In this document: positions 8,573 through 18,031 of the stretch, in pieces
How the letters are laid out: each line of letters begins with the position of its first letter
Numbering within the stretch: position 1 is the first letter of the stretch
NCBI RefSeq assembly: GCF_003149745.1
Contig: NZ_QGEG01000001.1
Location: 1 to 64,000, forward strand
Direction of reading: 5' to 3'
From: Flagellimonas aquimarina
Lineage (GTDB): Bacteria > Bacteroidota > Bacteroidia > Flavobacteriales > Flavobacteriaceae
Length of the DNA stretch: 64,000 nt
Notes under the pieces: model-generated
Told to the model about the DNA's origin: nothing
The model's input: the letters and a program-made list of their open reading frames with translations, nothing else
Database searches by the model: none
Translations under genes and position numbers: made by a program

Positions 8573-10681
8573 ATGCTCAACAGAATTACCATTTTAATGG
8601 TTTTATTGTCTTTAACCAATGGTTGCACGCAAAAATCAAATAAAGTGACACACAAACACACCAATGCTCTAGCAAACGAGACCAGTCCTTATCTCTTGCA
8701 GCATGCACACAACCCGGTAAATTGGGAAGCATGGAAACCAGAAGTTTTGGAACGTGCCAAGAAAGAAGATAAGCCGCTACTTATAAGCATTGGGTATGCA
8801 GCTTGCCATTGGTGCCATGTAATGGAAAAAGAGTGTTTTGAAGATGAGGAAGTTGCACAAATGATGAACGATAATTTCATCAACATCAAAATTGATAGAG
8901 AGGAAAGACCAGATGTAGACCAAATCTATATGGATGCCATACAGATGATGTCCGGAAATGGTGGATGGCCACTAAATATTGTTGCCTTACCAGATGGAAG
9001 ACCATTCTGGGGCGCAACCTACGTACCAAAAGACAATTGGATTAAATCCTTGAAACAGCTTACAGATTTATATAAAAACGATAAAACCAAAATTGTACAA
9101 TATGCCAGTGATTTGGCAAACGGGATCAATGCAATAAATCTTGTTGAAAACAAAGCAGATTCCGACGCCTACACAATGGCTCAACTTGATACTTCCGTAG
9201 AAAAATGGTCAAAATATTTTGATAGTTATTTAGGCGGATACAAACGGGCACCTAAATTTATGATGCCGAATAATTGGGATTTTCTTTTGCACTATGCTAC
9301 TGCTAATTCCAAACCCAAGATCATGGAACATGTAAATGCCACTCTAACCCGGATGGCCTATGGTGGTGTCTACGACCATGTAGGCGGTGGATTTTCCAGA
9401 TATGCCGTGGATGCCAAATGGCATGTACCACACTTTGAAAAAATGTTATATGACAATGGCCAATTAGCCAGCTTGTATGCCAAAGCCTACGCAGTAACCA
9501 AAAATGAATTGTACAAAACAATAGTAGAGCAGACCATAGGTTTTGTTGAGGAAGAACTACTTGACGAAAATGGAGGTTTTTATTCCTCTTTGGATGCTGA
9601 CAGTTTGGATGAACATGGGGAACTGGAAGAAGGAGCTTATTATGTTTGGACAAAGGATGAACTATCTCAGTTATTGGGTTCTGATTTTGAAATCTTCAAA
9701 GATTACTACAACATAAATTCTTATGGCCTTTGGGAAAAGGGAAACTATGTTCTTATCAAGGATAAAACAGATGAAGAGATTGCAAAAAAACACAATGTTT
9801 CGGTATCTGCCTTAAACGAAAAATTGAATAATTCCCTCAACATATTAAAAGAAAAAAGAACAGAACGCTCCAAGCCCAGATTAGACGATAAAATACTTAC
9901 CTCTTGGAACGGACTAATGTTGAAGGGTTTGGTAGATGCCTACCGTTACTTGGGTAACCAAGACTATCTAGAATTGGCACTGAAAAACGCAAAGTTCCTG
10001 GAAAAGGAAATGATCAAAGATGATAATTCTCTTTTTCGCAACCACAAGGAAGGCAATAGCAGTATAAATGCATTTTTGGAGGACTATGCTACTGTTATTG
10101 AAGCCTACCTAGCACTTTATGAAGTTACTTTTGATGAAAAGTGGCTTAATCATTCCAAAAATCTTTTGGACTATGCAAAAACTCACTTTTTAGACAAAGA
10201 ATCAAAAATGTTCTTTTTCACATCAGACCAAGATGCCTCTCTTATTAGAAGAAGTATAGAAACCAATGACAATGTCATCTCTGCTTCCAATTCCATAATG
10301 GCAAAAAATCTCTTAAAGTTCCATAAGTTATATACAGAGGAAGACTACGGGGTTCTGGCCAAACAAATGGTGAAAAACGTACAGGGAGATTTTGATGAAA
10401 GCGCTCAGGGTTTTGCCAATTGGATGCATTTGGTACTTTATGAAAATCAAAAGTTTTATGAAATAGCGGTTGTAGGCAAAAACTACAAGGCCATTGGAAA
10501 AAAATTGAGCGGTGAGTATTTGCCCAATAGCATTTTGGTCGGATCAGAAAAAGAAGGTGGCATAGACCTGTTAAAAAATAGATATAATGAAGGAGAAACT
10601 CTGGTCTATGTCTGTATAGAAGGAGCTTGTAAACTACCGGTAACCTCAACCGAAGAAGTGCTGGAGCAAATAAAAAATTAA
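8573..10681 (+). CDS. DUF255 thioredoxin-domain protein (YyaL/SPATA20 family), probable lipoprotein
   Basis: A 702-residue protein from the ATG at 8573. An in-frame ATG at 8555 exists, but it abuts the T tract of the upstream terminator. A short signal peptide ends in LTNGC, so Cys18 is a probable lipid anchor. The N-terminal thioredoxin-like DUF255 domain begins with NETSPYLLQHAHNPVNW and has the CxxC-type CHWC at 78-81, followed by a long six-hairpin-type helical region resembling glycoside epimerases (GYKRAPKFMMPNN, WHVPHFEKMLYDNGQ). The family is widespread from bacteria to mammals but its reaction is unsettled. It may be co-transcribed with the channel gene 40 bases downstream. Confidence 0.9.
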   Translation: MLNRITILMVLLSLTNGCTQKSNKVTHKHTNALANETSPYLLQHAHNPVNWEAWKPEVLERAKKEDKPLLISIGYAACHWCHVMEKECFEDEEVAQMMNDNFINIKIDREERPDVDQIYMDAIQMMSGNGGWPLNIVALPDGRPFWGATYVPKDNWIKSLKQLTDLYKNDKTKIVQYASDLANGINAINLVENKADSDAYTMAQLDTSVEKWSKYFDSYLGGYKRAPKFMMPNNWDFLLHYATANSKPKIMEHVNATLTRMAYGGVYDHVGGGFSRYAVDAKWHVPHFEKMLYDNGQLASLYAKAYAVTKNELYKTIVEQTIGFVEEELLDENGGFYSSLDADSLDEHGELEEGAYYVWTKDELSQLLGSDFEIFKDYYNINSYGLWEKGNYVLIKDKTDEEIAKKHNVSVSALNEKLNNSLNILKEKRTERSKPRLDDKILTSWNGLMLKGLVDAYRYLGNQDYLELALKNAKFLEKEMIKDDNSLFRNHKEGNSSINAFLEDYATVIEAYLALYEVTFDEKWLNHSKNLLDYAKTHFLDKESKMFFFTSDQDASLIRRSIETNDNVISASNSIMAKNLLKFHKLYTEEDYGVLAKQMVKNVQGDFDESAQGFANWMHLVLYENQKFYEIAVVGKNYKAIGKKLSGEYLPNSILVGSEKEGGIDLLKNRYNEGETLVYVCIEGACKLPVTSTEEVLEQIKN

Positions 10682-10721
10682 TGAGAATCTCAAAATCATT
10701 TACTTCTCACTAAAAGCAGTT

Positions 10722-11543
10722 ATGGAAAATCTTCAAAATTTTGAACAACATTTAGAGAAGGCCATAGATTGGTTTTGGGATTTTATGCCAAACCTTGTAC
10801 TGGCTGTTATCATATTATTTTTTGGTTTATGGATCATACGTTTTATCAATCGTTTGGTCCGTAGATTTTTTGATCGTAAAGACTACGATCTTACCTTAGA
10901 AAGTTTTTTACAAAGTTTTATAAGTATTGCATTAAAGGTTCTACTTTTTGTAGTGGTTGTGACCCAGTTAGGAGTGAAATCGTCTTCTCTAGTTGCCATG
11001 GTAGGTGCAGCTGGTCTGGCTATTGGTCTGGCATTACAAGGTTCTTTGGCAAATTTTGCCGGTGGCGTTTTGATTTTACTTTTTAAACCTTTTAAAGTTG
11101 GAGATTTTATTTCCGCACAAGGAATAGATGGTACGGTAAAGCAAATTACCATCTTTAGCACCAAACTGAACACCTTTGGCAATCAGGTGGCCATTATACC
11201 CAACGGACAGCTTTCCAATGGAAGTATTGTGAATTATAATATGGAAGACACCCGTAGGGATAAATTTGATGTTGGAATTGGCTATGGCTCCAATATAAAA
11301 CTGGCCAAGGAAATTCTATTGCAAATTTGCGCCGAAAACACTGATATATTAACCGAGCCCGCGCCAGAGGTATATGTTGGTGAATTGGGAGATAGCTCTG
11401 TGAATCTTACCTTACGTTTTTGGGCAAGCAATGAAGTTTTTTGGCCTGCACATTTCCAAGTAATTGAAGAAACCAAACTTCGTTTTGATCAAGCCGGAAT
11501 CGAGATTCCATTTCCACAGAGGGTCGTTCACGATGCAGATTAA
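10722..11543 (+). CDS. Small-conductance mechanosensitive channel (MscS family)
   Basis: A 273-residue inner-membrane channel. Three transmembrane helices lie in the first 130 residues. The pore helix and its continuation are clear in GAAGLAIGLALQGSLANFAGG, followed by LLFKPFKVGDFI and the cytoplasmic beta domain, where NTFGNQVAIIPNGQL is the usual family signature. The length is close to that of E. coli MscS. It opens on membrane stretch to release solutes during osmotic downshock. Its stop codon overlaps that of the convergent tsaB: the TTAA at 11540-11543 holds both stops. Confidence 0.95.
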   Translation: MENLQNFEQHLEKAIDWFWDFMPNLVLAVIILFFGLWIIRFINRLVRRFFDRKDYDLTLESFLQSFISIALKVLLFVVVVTQLGVKSSSLVAMVGAAGLAIGLALQGSLANFAGGVLILLFKPFKVGDFISAQGIDGTVKQITIFSTKLNTFGNQVAIIPNGQLSNGSIVNYNMEDTRRDKFDVGIGYGSNIKLAKEILLQICAENTDILTEPAPEVYVGELGDSSVNLTLRFWASNEVFWPAHFQVIEETKLRFDQAGIEIPFPQRVVHDAD

Positions 11544-12217
11544 CCGTTCTTCTTGCCTTGAAGGACAAAATCCTTTAGGTAATAGGGCTCAAAATAAGCT
11601 ACATCTTCAAAAATACCTTCTTGAAATTTTCGGAAAGCAATGTTTGCCATTTCTCTGGCTGATGGAACCACTGTGGTATTAAAAACAAAATTGGGATGGC
11701 GTAAGGTTTCTTTGCACTTTTCTGCCCCACTACCAACAATGTATACCTTAGGATGGGAACTAAATCCCTTAAACGAATCCTCATCAATGATTTCCGCTCT
11801 GGTCTCACGTACTTCTTGATAAAAGGAATTAAACACGGAAGAATACACTTCCATGCGCCTTGCATCCAGCACCGGAATGATTATTTCTCCTTCAGATGTA
11901 TCAACTTGATTTGCCATACTCTCCAAAGTAGGGACAGAAATTAGCGGCAAATCCAAGGAAAAACACAGTCCCTTTGCGGCAGAAACCCCAATTCGAAGCC
12001 CCGTATAAGAACCAGGCCCCTTGCTTATTGCAATAGCATCCAAATCTGAAAAAGAAAAAGAAGCCTCTTCCAAGACTTCTTTTATAAAAATGTGCAATTG
12101 TTCAGAATGAGAATAGCTTACTGCATTATTCTCTTTAAGACATACAATGTCACTTCCTTCTGAAATACTTACCGAACAATTGGTCGTTGCTGTTTCTAAA
12201 TTGAGTATTCTGGCCAT
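11540..12217 (-). CDS. tsaB: tRNA threonylcarbamoyladenosine biosynthesis protein TsaB
   Basis: A 225-residue ASKHA-fold protein that pairs with TsaD to make the t6A37 modification on ANN-decoding tRNAs. ILNLETATTNCSVSI, HSEQLH and the motif KGPGSYTGLRIG are diagnostic of TsaB. I chose the ATG at 12217 (MARILNLET) because the longer frame would begin with GTG at 12226 and only adds three residues. It follows the TolC gene by 16 bases, so it may be read from the export operon although its job is unrelated. It meets the MscS gene tail to tail with a 4-base overlap. Confidence 0.95.
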   Translation of the reverse strand: MARILNLETATTNCSVSISEGSDIVCLKENNAVSYSHSEQLHIFIKEVLEEASFSFSDLDAIAISKGPGSYTGLRIGVSAAKGLCFSLDLPLISVPTLESMANQVDTSEGEIIIPVLDARRMEVYSSVFNSFYQEVRETRAEIIDEDSFKGFSSHPKVYIVGSGAEKCKETLRHPNFVFNTTVVPSAREMANIAFRKFQEGIFEDVAYFEPYYLKDFVLQGKKNG

Positions 12218-12233
12218 AGCGGCCACAAAGATA

Positions 12234-13559
12234 CTAGTTTAGAGAAATTGGAATGCCAAAGTAGAACTCCAAAATCTTCAATCTAAAAATATAATCGTAT
12301 TTAGTACGAATTACGTCTGCCTCAGCATTATCCACTCTTGACTGTGCCTGACTAAAATCAAAGGCATTCATCAACCCAACATTAAATCTTTCTCTAGCAT
12401 AATCATAGGCCAATCTGCGCGCCTCCAGCGTCTTTTCTGCTGCCTCATACGCCTTAAAAAAAGAGGTGACATCTACGTAAGCTTGATTAATGTTAGTTTC
12501 CAACTCCAGTTTTTGCTGTTCTAACTGAACTTTTGAAATATCTACGCTAATTTTGGCCCTTTTTACATTATTTCTAGTACTCCACCCGTTAAAAATGGGC
12601 ACATTCAGTTGAGCTCCATAAGAGATTCCATCAAAAATATACAATTGGTCAAAAAAGCTGCCAAAAATGTTATTCTGATCAGAATAACGGGTATTATAAT
12701 TGAAGAATCCCACCAAGGTCGGATACCTAGCCCCTTTGGCTATCTCTAAATCTTTTTCGGACAGTTCCACATTACTTTCCGAAAACTTAATGTCATTTCT
12801 AAAACCCAATGCTTTGTCAAATATGACCTTGGCCGAATTGCTAAGTATATCCGATATTGGAATTGCAAAAGATTCTTCGGCTATGTCAAAATTTTCATAA
12901 TCCGTAATCTGTAACAACTGCGCCAAACTAATTGTAGAAATGAGCACTAGACTTTCCCCATTTACTACTTGCTGTTCCTGGTTGGCAGCAGTGGCTTCAA
13001 TCTCCAGTAAATCTCCTCTAGGAGAAACTCCAGATTCCACCAACTCTTTAGTACGTTTTAAGTCTTGCTCGGTAACTGCCAATTGAGCCCTAAATGTCTT
13101 TAGCTGTTCTTTGTTGGATAAAACCTGTAGGTATGCATTGGCCACGTTCAACCGAATATCGTCTTTTATATCATCTACGCGATATTGGTTGGCAATTCCG
13201 TTAAGTTTTGCTCTTTGAATTCTTTTAAAGTTCCGAAGTCCATCGAATAAAACTAAATTGGACGTTAGATTGGCGCTAACATTTAAAATGGTATTCGTAG
13301 TAGGCTCATTGGTCGCAGGGTTAAATGATAGACCCGTATTTGACGATATTGTTGTTGACCCATTTAAATCTGGGATCAATGCTCCTATTGCATCAGATTC
13401 ATCCAACCTGGCATTTTCTAAATCCAGTTCAAACTGCTTTATTGTAAGATTGTTTTCTACCGCATAGGTAACACATTCCTCTAATGTCCATTTTCGCATT
13501 TGGGCGCTAGATATGCATACCGCAAGCAGCAATAGTAAAATTGTTAGTCTACTTTTCAT
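12234..13559 (-). CDS. TolC-family outer-membrane efflux protein
   Basis: A 441-residue outer-membrane channel with a signal peptide ending in CISSAQ. Two outer-membrane-efflux repeats follow, rich in long coiled helices: KWTLEECVTYAVENN opens the first and ARYPTLVGFFNYN begins the second. The LNVANAYLQVLSNKEQLKTF and AYVDVTSFFKAYEAAEKTLE helices are the usual tunnel segments. It lies 41 bases behind the second MacA-like gene, so the locus encodes a complete tripartite exporter: inner-membrane permeases plus ATPase, periplasmic adaptor and outer-membrane tunnel. The substrate is unknown. Confidence 0.94.
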   Translation of the reverse strand: MKSRLTILLLLLAVCISSAQMRKWTLEECVTYAVENNLTIKQFELDLENARLDESDAIGALIPDLNGSTTISSNTGLSFNPATNEPTTNTILNVSANLTSNLVLFDGLRNFKRIQRAKLNGIANQYRVDDIKDDIRLNVANAYLQVLSNKEQLKTFRAQLAVTEQDLKRTKELVESGVSPRGDLLEIEATAANQEQQVVNGESLVLISTISLAQLLQITDYENFDIAEESFAIPISDILSNSAKVIFDKALGFRNDIKFSESNVELSEKDLEIAKGARYPTLVGFFNYNTRYSDQNNIFGSFFDQLYIFDGISYGAQLNVPIFNGWSTRNNVKRAKISVDISKVQLEQQKLELETNINQAYVDVTSFFKAYEAAEKTLEARRLAYDYARERFNVGLMNAFDFSQAQSRVDNAEADVIRTKYDYIFRLKILEFYFGIPISLN

Positions 13560-13600
13560 CTCGTTTTTTGATTTTTTGATTGATATAATTGGTTGGCTTA

Positions 13601-14713
13601 TTAATCCTCCGAATCATCCTTCTTCTCCAATTTGTTCCATACTTTAACTTTTGCACCTTCCTCAAGTCCTGAAACCACTTCTACATCTATTCCATCACTA
13701 ACACCCAATTCCAAGTCTTTGCGCTCGAATTCATTCTCGCCTATTTCTATTTCAACAAATGGCTTTTCTGTTTCTTTGTCAAATTGCAATAAGGCCTCTT
13801 TAAGTGTTAGAACATCCTTTTTTTCTTCTAGTACAATTGATGCGTTGGCACTATATCCAGCTCTAACATATATACTATCGTTAACCACTAGATCGCCCTC
13901 AATTTTAAACTGTACGGCACCTTCTGTCTCTACTCCTTTTGGAGCAATAAATTTGAGTTTAGCATTAAACTTGTTTTTTTCCAACGCTCCCAAACTAATT
14001 TCCAATGGCATTCCAATATTCAACTTGCCAACTTCCGCTTCATCAACTTCACCTTCAAAAATCATTTTGGTCATATCTGCTATCGTAGCAATTGTGGTAC
14101 CATCATTGAAATTATTACTTTGAATTACCTGATCGCCTTCTTTAACAGGGATTTCCAAAACTGTTCCTGAAACCGTTGCTCTAATATTGGTGTTTGCACT
14201 TGATGACCCACCTGCAGAACCTTTACGGATAATTTGATAATCTGCACGAGCATTCTTTAATTCTTGTTGAGCCTGATCAAAGGTCAACTGCTGAGTATTA
14301 AAATCTTGGCTAGCAATAACACCTTTTTCAAACAAGGCTTTATTTCTATTATACTCAATCTTTGCATTGTTTAATGCCAGTTCTGCATTCCGAACACGGC
14401 CCGCTGCTTGGTTTAATGATTGCTCGTTGGGAACAACTTTTATAGATGCAATCAAATCTCCAGCTTTAACATCAACACCTTCTTCCAGATATATATTATC
14501 TATAATTCCAGAAATTTGTGGCTTTATATTGATTTCATCTTCTGGAATTACTTTACCCGTTACAATTACTTTGTTTACAATGTCTTTCTTTTCTAAAGAT
14601 TCTGTTTTATATAATTGGGCCGGAGTACTATTTTGTTTAAGGAAATACACAATTGCATATAAGATTCCAAGACTAAGGACTCCTATTATTCCGTATTTTA
14701 CATACTTGTTCAT
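13601..14713 (-). CDS. MacA/HlyD-type periplasmic adaptor, copy 2
   Basis: A 370-residue membrane-fusion protein. One N-terminal transmembrane helix (about 7-25) precedes a lipoyl-like half domain (INIKPQISGIIDNIYLEEG), a helical hairpin (about 80-160), the second lipoyl half (ATVSGTVLEIPVKEGD) and beta-barrel and proximal domains. It joins the permeases to TolC. It is the same length as the adaptor at 18032-19144 and shares long matching stretches with it (NNFN-GTTIA-IAD, MIFEG-VDE-EVGK, YSANASIVLE/LSANASIILA), so the two are paralogs. It lies directly before tolC. Confidence 0.93.
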   Translation of the reverse strand: MNKYVKYGIIGVLSLGILYAIVYFLKQNSTPAQLYKTESLEKKDIVNKVIVTGKVIPEDEINIKPQISGIIDNIYLEEGVDVKAGDLIASIKVVPNEQSLNQAAGRVRNAELALNNAKIEYNRNKALFEKGVIASQDFNTQQLTFDQAQQELKNARADYQIIRKGSAGGSSSANTNIRATVSGTVLEIPVKEGDQVIQSNNFNDGTTIATIADMTKMIFEGEVDEAEVGKLNIGMPLEISLGALEKNKFNAKLKFIAPKGVETEGAVQFKIEGDLVVNDSIYVRAGYSANASIVLEEKKDVLTLKEALLQFDKETEKPFVEIEIGENEFERKDLELGVSDGIDVEVVSGLEEGAKVKVWNKLEKKDDSED

Positions 14714-14751
14714 TATAGCTTATTTGATTGTTATCTAATTATTATTTTTGG

Positions 14752-16008
14752 TTATTCTTCTCGTAATGCTTCTATGGGTCTAACTTTTACCGCTTTATTT
14801 GCCGGAATCAATCCTATCAATACACTAAGACTTACCATCAAAAGGAATGAGATTCCAAATTGAGGTATGCTTACCATAGGGTTAACAAACGGGAAATCTT
14901 CACCGCTTCCCCATAAAGAGTTTAAAATTGCCAGAATACCCACTGAAATAGCAAACCCTATAAGTCCTGCAAAAGCCGTCAAAACAATAGCTTCAACAAT
15001 AATTTGACGTTTCACGGTCCTTGGAGTGGCACCCAATGCTCTTCGCACTCCAATTTCCTTAGTGCGTTCCTTAACTGTAATTAACAGAATATTACTTATA
15101 GCAATAACTCCTGCCAATAGGGTAAATATGCCCACAAAGAAGGAAAACCCTTTAAGTACTCCTGTAAATGCTGAGATATTGTTGAAGATTTCGGACATAT
15201 CAAAGCTACCTATGGCCCTTTCATCATCTGGATGTATATCGTATTTTGTCTTTAGTATCTTCTTTATTTTGTTTTCGACAACAGGAACCTTTGTATTAGG
15301 TTCCACCGAAATAGCCATCCATCCCATGCGGTCTCCCGTGTTAAATGCTTTTTGAAAGGTGGTAAAAGGAATAAAAACTGCATTTTCGCCATCAATATTT
15401 ATGTTATTGTTTGGCTTGTAAACTCCCACCACAGAAAAGAATACGCCATTGATTCGGATATCCGAACCTATAGCATTTTCCCCTTTGTCAAATAACAATT
15501 TATAGGTTTCTTCCCCTATTACACATATTTTTTTGGAATCTTCTATATCAGTTTTGTTCAAAAACCTGCCCTCAACCAATTTCTTTTTGGTGATGTTATC
15601 AATTTCAGGATAATCCCCATAAACAGATGAGCCACTAGTCCTGCCTTCTCTGTAAACCGTAACCGTTTGTCTATGACTTCCCAGTTCTATTCTAGGGGCC
15701 AAAACTTCAATCTCAGGTATTTGTTTTTTGAGAATTTCAGCATCTTCAATCTTATAGCGTATTCTTCTACCCCTTTCAAAACCCTTATATGGTTCTGAAG
15801 TAGATTGTCCCCAAACAAATAAGCTATTTGAAGCGGTACCAGCAAAAACTTTATCAAAACCGTTACTCATTCCATTAGCTGAGCCTAGTAACAATATCAA
15901 AATAATCATAGCGAAAATGACCCCCAGCATTGTCAAAAACGTGCGGAACATGTTCTTTCCCAACGTGTGGAAAATTTCTACCCATAAATCTTTATCAAAC
16001 AACCACAT
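14752..16008 (-). CDS. FtsX/MacB-like ABC transporter permease, type B of block 2
   Basis: A 418-residue permease with one N-terminal transmembrane helix, a periplasmic MacB_PCD domain (about 45-270) and three C-terminal helices of the FtsX fold. ERTKEIGVRRALGATPRTVKRQI is the cytoplasmic coupling segment that contacts the ATPase, and PANKAVKVRPIEALREE is the usual tail. It has no fused ATPase, unlike E. coli MacB. It starts 2 bases after the preceding permease stop, so the two are probably co-translated and form a heterodimer. It corresponds to the permease at 19182-20441. Confidence 0.92.
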   Translation of the reverse strand: MWLFDKDLWVEIFHTLGKNMFRTFLTMLGVIFAMIILILLLGSANGMSNGFDKVFAGTASNSLFVWGQSTSEPYKGFERGRRIRYKIEDAEILKKQIPEIEVLAPRIELGSHRQTVTVYREGRTSGSSVYGDYPEIDNITKKKLVEGRFLNKTDIEDSKKICVIGEETYKLLFDKGENAIGSDIRINGVFFSVVGVYKPNNNINIDGENAVFIPFTTFQKAFNTGDRMGWMAISVEPNTKVPVVENKIKKILKTKYDIHPDDERAIGSFDMSEIFNNISAFTGVLKGFSFFVGIFTLLAGVIAISNILLITVKERTKEIGVRRALGATPRTVKRQIIVEAIVLTAFAGLIGFAISVGILAILNSLWGSGEDFPFVNPMVSIPQFGISFLLMVSLSVLIGLIPANKAVKVRPIEALREE

Positions 16009-16010
16009 AC

Positions 16011-17240
16011 TTACTTATCGCTTAATGCTACAATTGGTTTAACATTTGCTGCCTTAATTGCAGGTATCAAACCTGCTAAAACCCCAGCAACAATTAAAAT
16101 GATTGTCGCTGTAATAACCGTGGACAGACTGACTGAAGGGTTACTAAATGCCGGGGTATTTATTGTGGGACCGATTAGGGATAAAATTATCCAGGCGAAA
16201 ATTAAACCGATAAACCCAGATAGTGCGGTTATAAATGTAGACTCTAAAAGCACTAAATTGATTATCTGTTTAGGCATAGCCCCCAAAGCTTTCCTCACAC
16301 CAATTTCCTTTGTTCTTTCTTTAATGGTAAAAACCATAATATTACCAATACCAACGATTCCAGCTATCAATATCAAAAAGCCCACGCCAATACTGATTGC
16401 ATTTAAGACTGATGAAAAACTGCTAATGTTATCAAAGGCTTCTGCGTAGTTCCAAACATTTATTCCGGCTTGATCTTCAGGCGATATCTTGTGTCTCCTT
16501 TTCATAATATCCTCTAGACGTTGCGAAAATTCAAGTGCTTCCGTTAAATCATATGAAGAATTATAGGTTAATGCTATTTGATTAATGTTATTGGTATTTC
16601 CATAATTGCGCTGAAGTGTGGTTATTGGGGCATAAATACGGCGTTCCGCATTGTCATCACCTTCATCGGTGAATATTCCAATTATTCTAAAAGGAAGTCC
16701 ATTAAATTCAACAAATTTTCCAACAGCATCTTCTTTATTGAATAGGTCTTCTTTTACTTTTCTTCCTATGATAGCAACTTTAGCCTTATTTAAAACATCG
16801 ATATTATTAAAATACCTCCCCTTGGTTATTATTGTCTTTTCAATAACCTGAAAATCAGCATGCACCCCCTGAAAAGGGTATGAACCCGTCTCGCTTTTGT
16901 ATCTAGCGTTTGTATTAGCAAAATACCTTGCACTAATTTGCTCTATCTCCTTTGGAAAACTCTGTTTAATATATTGGTAATCATCATTTTCAAACTGAAT
17001 ACGGCGGTCTTTTTCAAAACCAGCATAGGCCTTAGAAGTTGTACCTGGCCTTACAAAAATGGTATTTGTAGCATCATCATTAAACTGATTGGTAAAACCG
17101 TTTTGCATACCATTGACTGATGCCAATAGCATAACAAGAATAAAGATTGCCCAACCCACGGAAAAACCGGTCAAAAAAGTCCTAAGCTTATTATTCTTAA
17201 GCGTATGAAATATCTCTTGCCAAATATCCCGATCAAACAT
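16011..17240 (-). CDS. FtsX/MacB-like ABC transporter permease, type A of block 2
   Basis: A 409-residue permease of the same layout: an N-terminal helix in NKLRTFLTGFSVGWAIFILV, a MacB_PCD periplasmic domain, and three C-terminal helices with the coupling segment ERTKEIGVRKALGAMPKQI. The start [20 protein letters not shown] closely matches MFDIERWQEIFDTIRKNKLR of the permease at 20471-21715, marking both as type A. Its start overlaps the ATPase stop by 8 bases, tying it most directly to that ATPase. Confidence 0.92.
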   Translation of the reverse strand: MFDRDIWQEIFHTLKNNKLRTFLTGFSVGWAIFILVMLLASVNGMQNGFTNQFNDDATNTIFVRPGTTSKAYAGFEKDRRIQFENDDYQYIKQSFPKEIEQISARYFANTNARYKSETGSYPFQGVHADFQVIEKTIITKGRYFNNIDVLNKAKVAIIGRKVKEDLFNKEDAVGKFVEFNGLPFRIIGIFTDEGDDNAERRIYAPITTLQRNYGNTNNINQIALTYNSSYDLTEALEFSQRLEDIMKRRHKISPEDQAGINVWNYAEAFDNISSFSSVLNAISIGVGFLILIAGIVGIGNIMVFTIKERTKEIGVRKALGAMPKQIINLVLLESTFITALSGFIGLIFAWIILSLIGPTINTPAFSNPSVSLSTVITATIILIVAGVLAGLIPAIKAANVKPIVALSDK

Positions 17241-17934
17241 ATTGTTCTGCCCTAACTTGTTCTATCTTTTTATCTTCCACTATAACACCATCTTTAAGGT
17301 GTACAATCCTTTTACACATATGGGCGATATCCTCCTCATGGGTGACTACCAGAATAGTATTGCCATCATCATTAATTTTCTGGATTAAATCCATAACCTC
17401 ATAAGACGTTTTACTATCCAGGGCACCTGTTGGCTCATCTGCCAAAAGCACCTTAGGTTCCGCAGCCATAGCACGCGCAATTGCAACCCGCTGTTTTTGT
17501 CCACCGGATAGCTCGCTTGGTAAATGTGTTGCCCACTCTTTTAACCCAACTCTATCTAAATAATTCAATGCTTTCTCTTGGCGTTCCTTCCTTGCTACCT
17601 TTTGATAATATAATGGAAGGGCTACATTCTCAAGAGCAGATTTATAATTAATAAGATTAAATGATTGAAAAACAAAACCTAAAAATTTGTTTCGGTATTG
17701 GGCAGCTTTTGTTTCAGTCAAGTCTTTGATAGGAACACCATCTAAAATATACTCACCGCTATCTGCCCCATCCAGCATGCCTAAAATATTAAGCAAGGTG
17801 GATTTTCCTGACCCAGAAGACCCCATAATGGCCACAAGCTCTCCTGCTTCTGCCGTAAAATTGATTCCCTTTAAAACATGAAGGGAATTGCTTCCCATTT
17901 TATAGGATTTGTGAAGATCTTTGATTTCTATCAT
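17233..17934 (-). CDS. ABC transporter ATPase (MacB/LolD type)
   Basis: A 233-residue cytoplasmic ATPase. Walker A is GSSGSGKST (38-46), the Q loop is FVFQSFNL, the signature LSGGQ is at 142-146, Walker B is LLADEP (163-168) and the switch His is in VVTHEED. It is of the LolD/MacB subfamily that partners FtsX-like permeases. It is the only ATPase in a locus with four permeases and lies between the two permease-adaptor blocks. A gap of 97 bases upstream separates it from the first adaptor and may hold a promoter, though no clear box was seen. Confidence 0.95.
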   Translation of the reverse strand: MIEIKDLHKSYKMGSNSLHVLKGINFTAEAGELVAIMGSSGSGKSTLLNILGMLDGADSGEYILDGVPIKDLTETKAAQYRNKFLGFVFQSFNLINYKSALENVALPLYYQKVARKERQEKALNYLDRVGLKEWATHLPSELSGGQKQRVAIARAMAAEPKVLLADEPTGALDSKTSYEVMDLIQKINDDGNTILVVTHEEDIAHMCKRIVHLKDGVIVEDKKIEQVRAEQYV

Positions 17935-18031
17935 GATTGGTGATGTTAGCTATCTGGCATATTAACTCCTGTAATAAGACTTACAAGTTGTTAAAATGTT
18001 ACAAGATTAATTGAAATTTTATGTTAAATGA

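Noticed and set aside
9321..10649. Minus-strand open frames of 110 and 124 codons
   Set aside because: They are antisense to the DUF255 gene and rich in His and Trp, a by-product of the opposite strand.
13632..14123. Plus-strand open frame of 163 codons
   Set aside because: Antisense to the second MacA-like gene, very Ser-rich, without a start context or domain.
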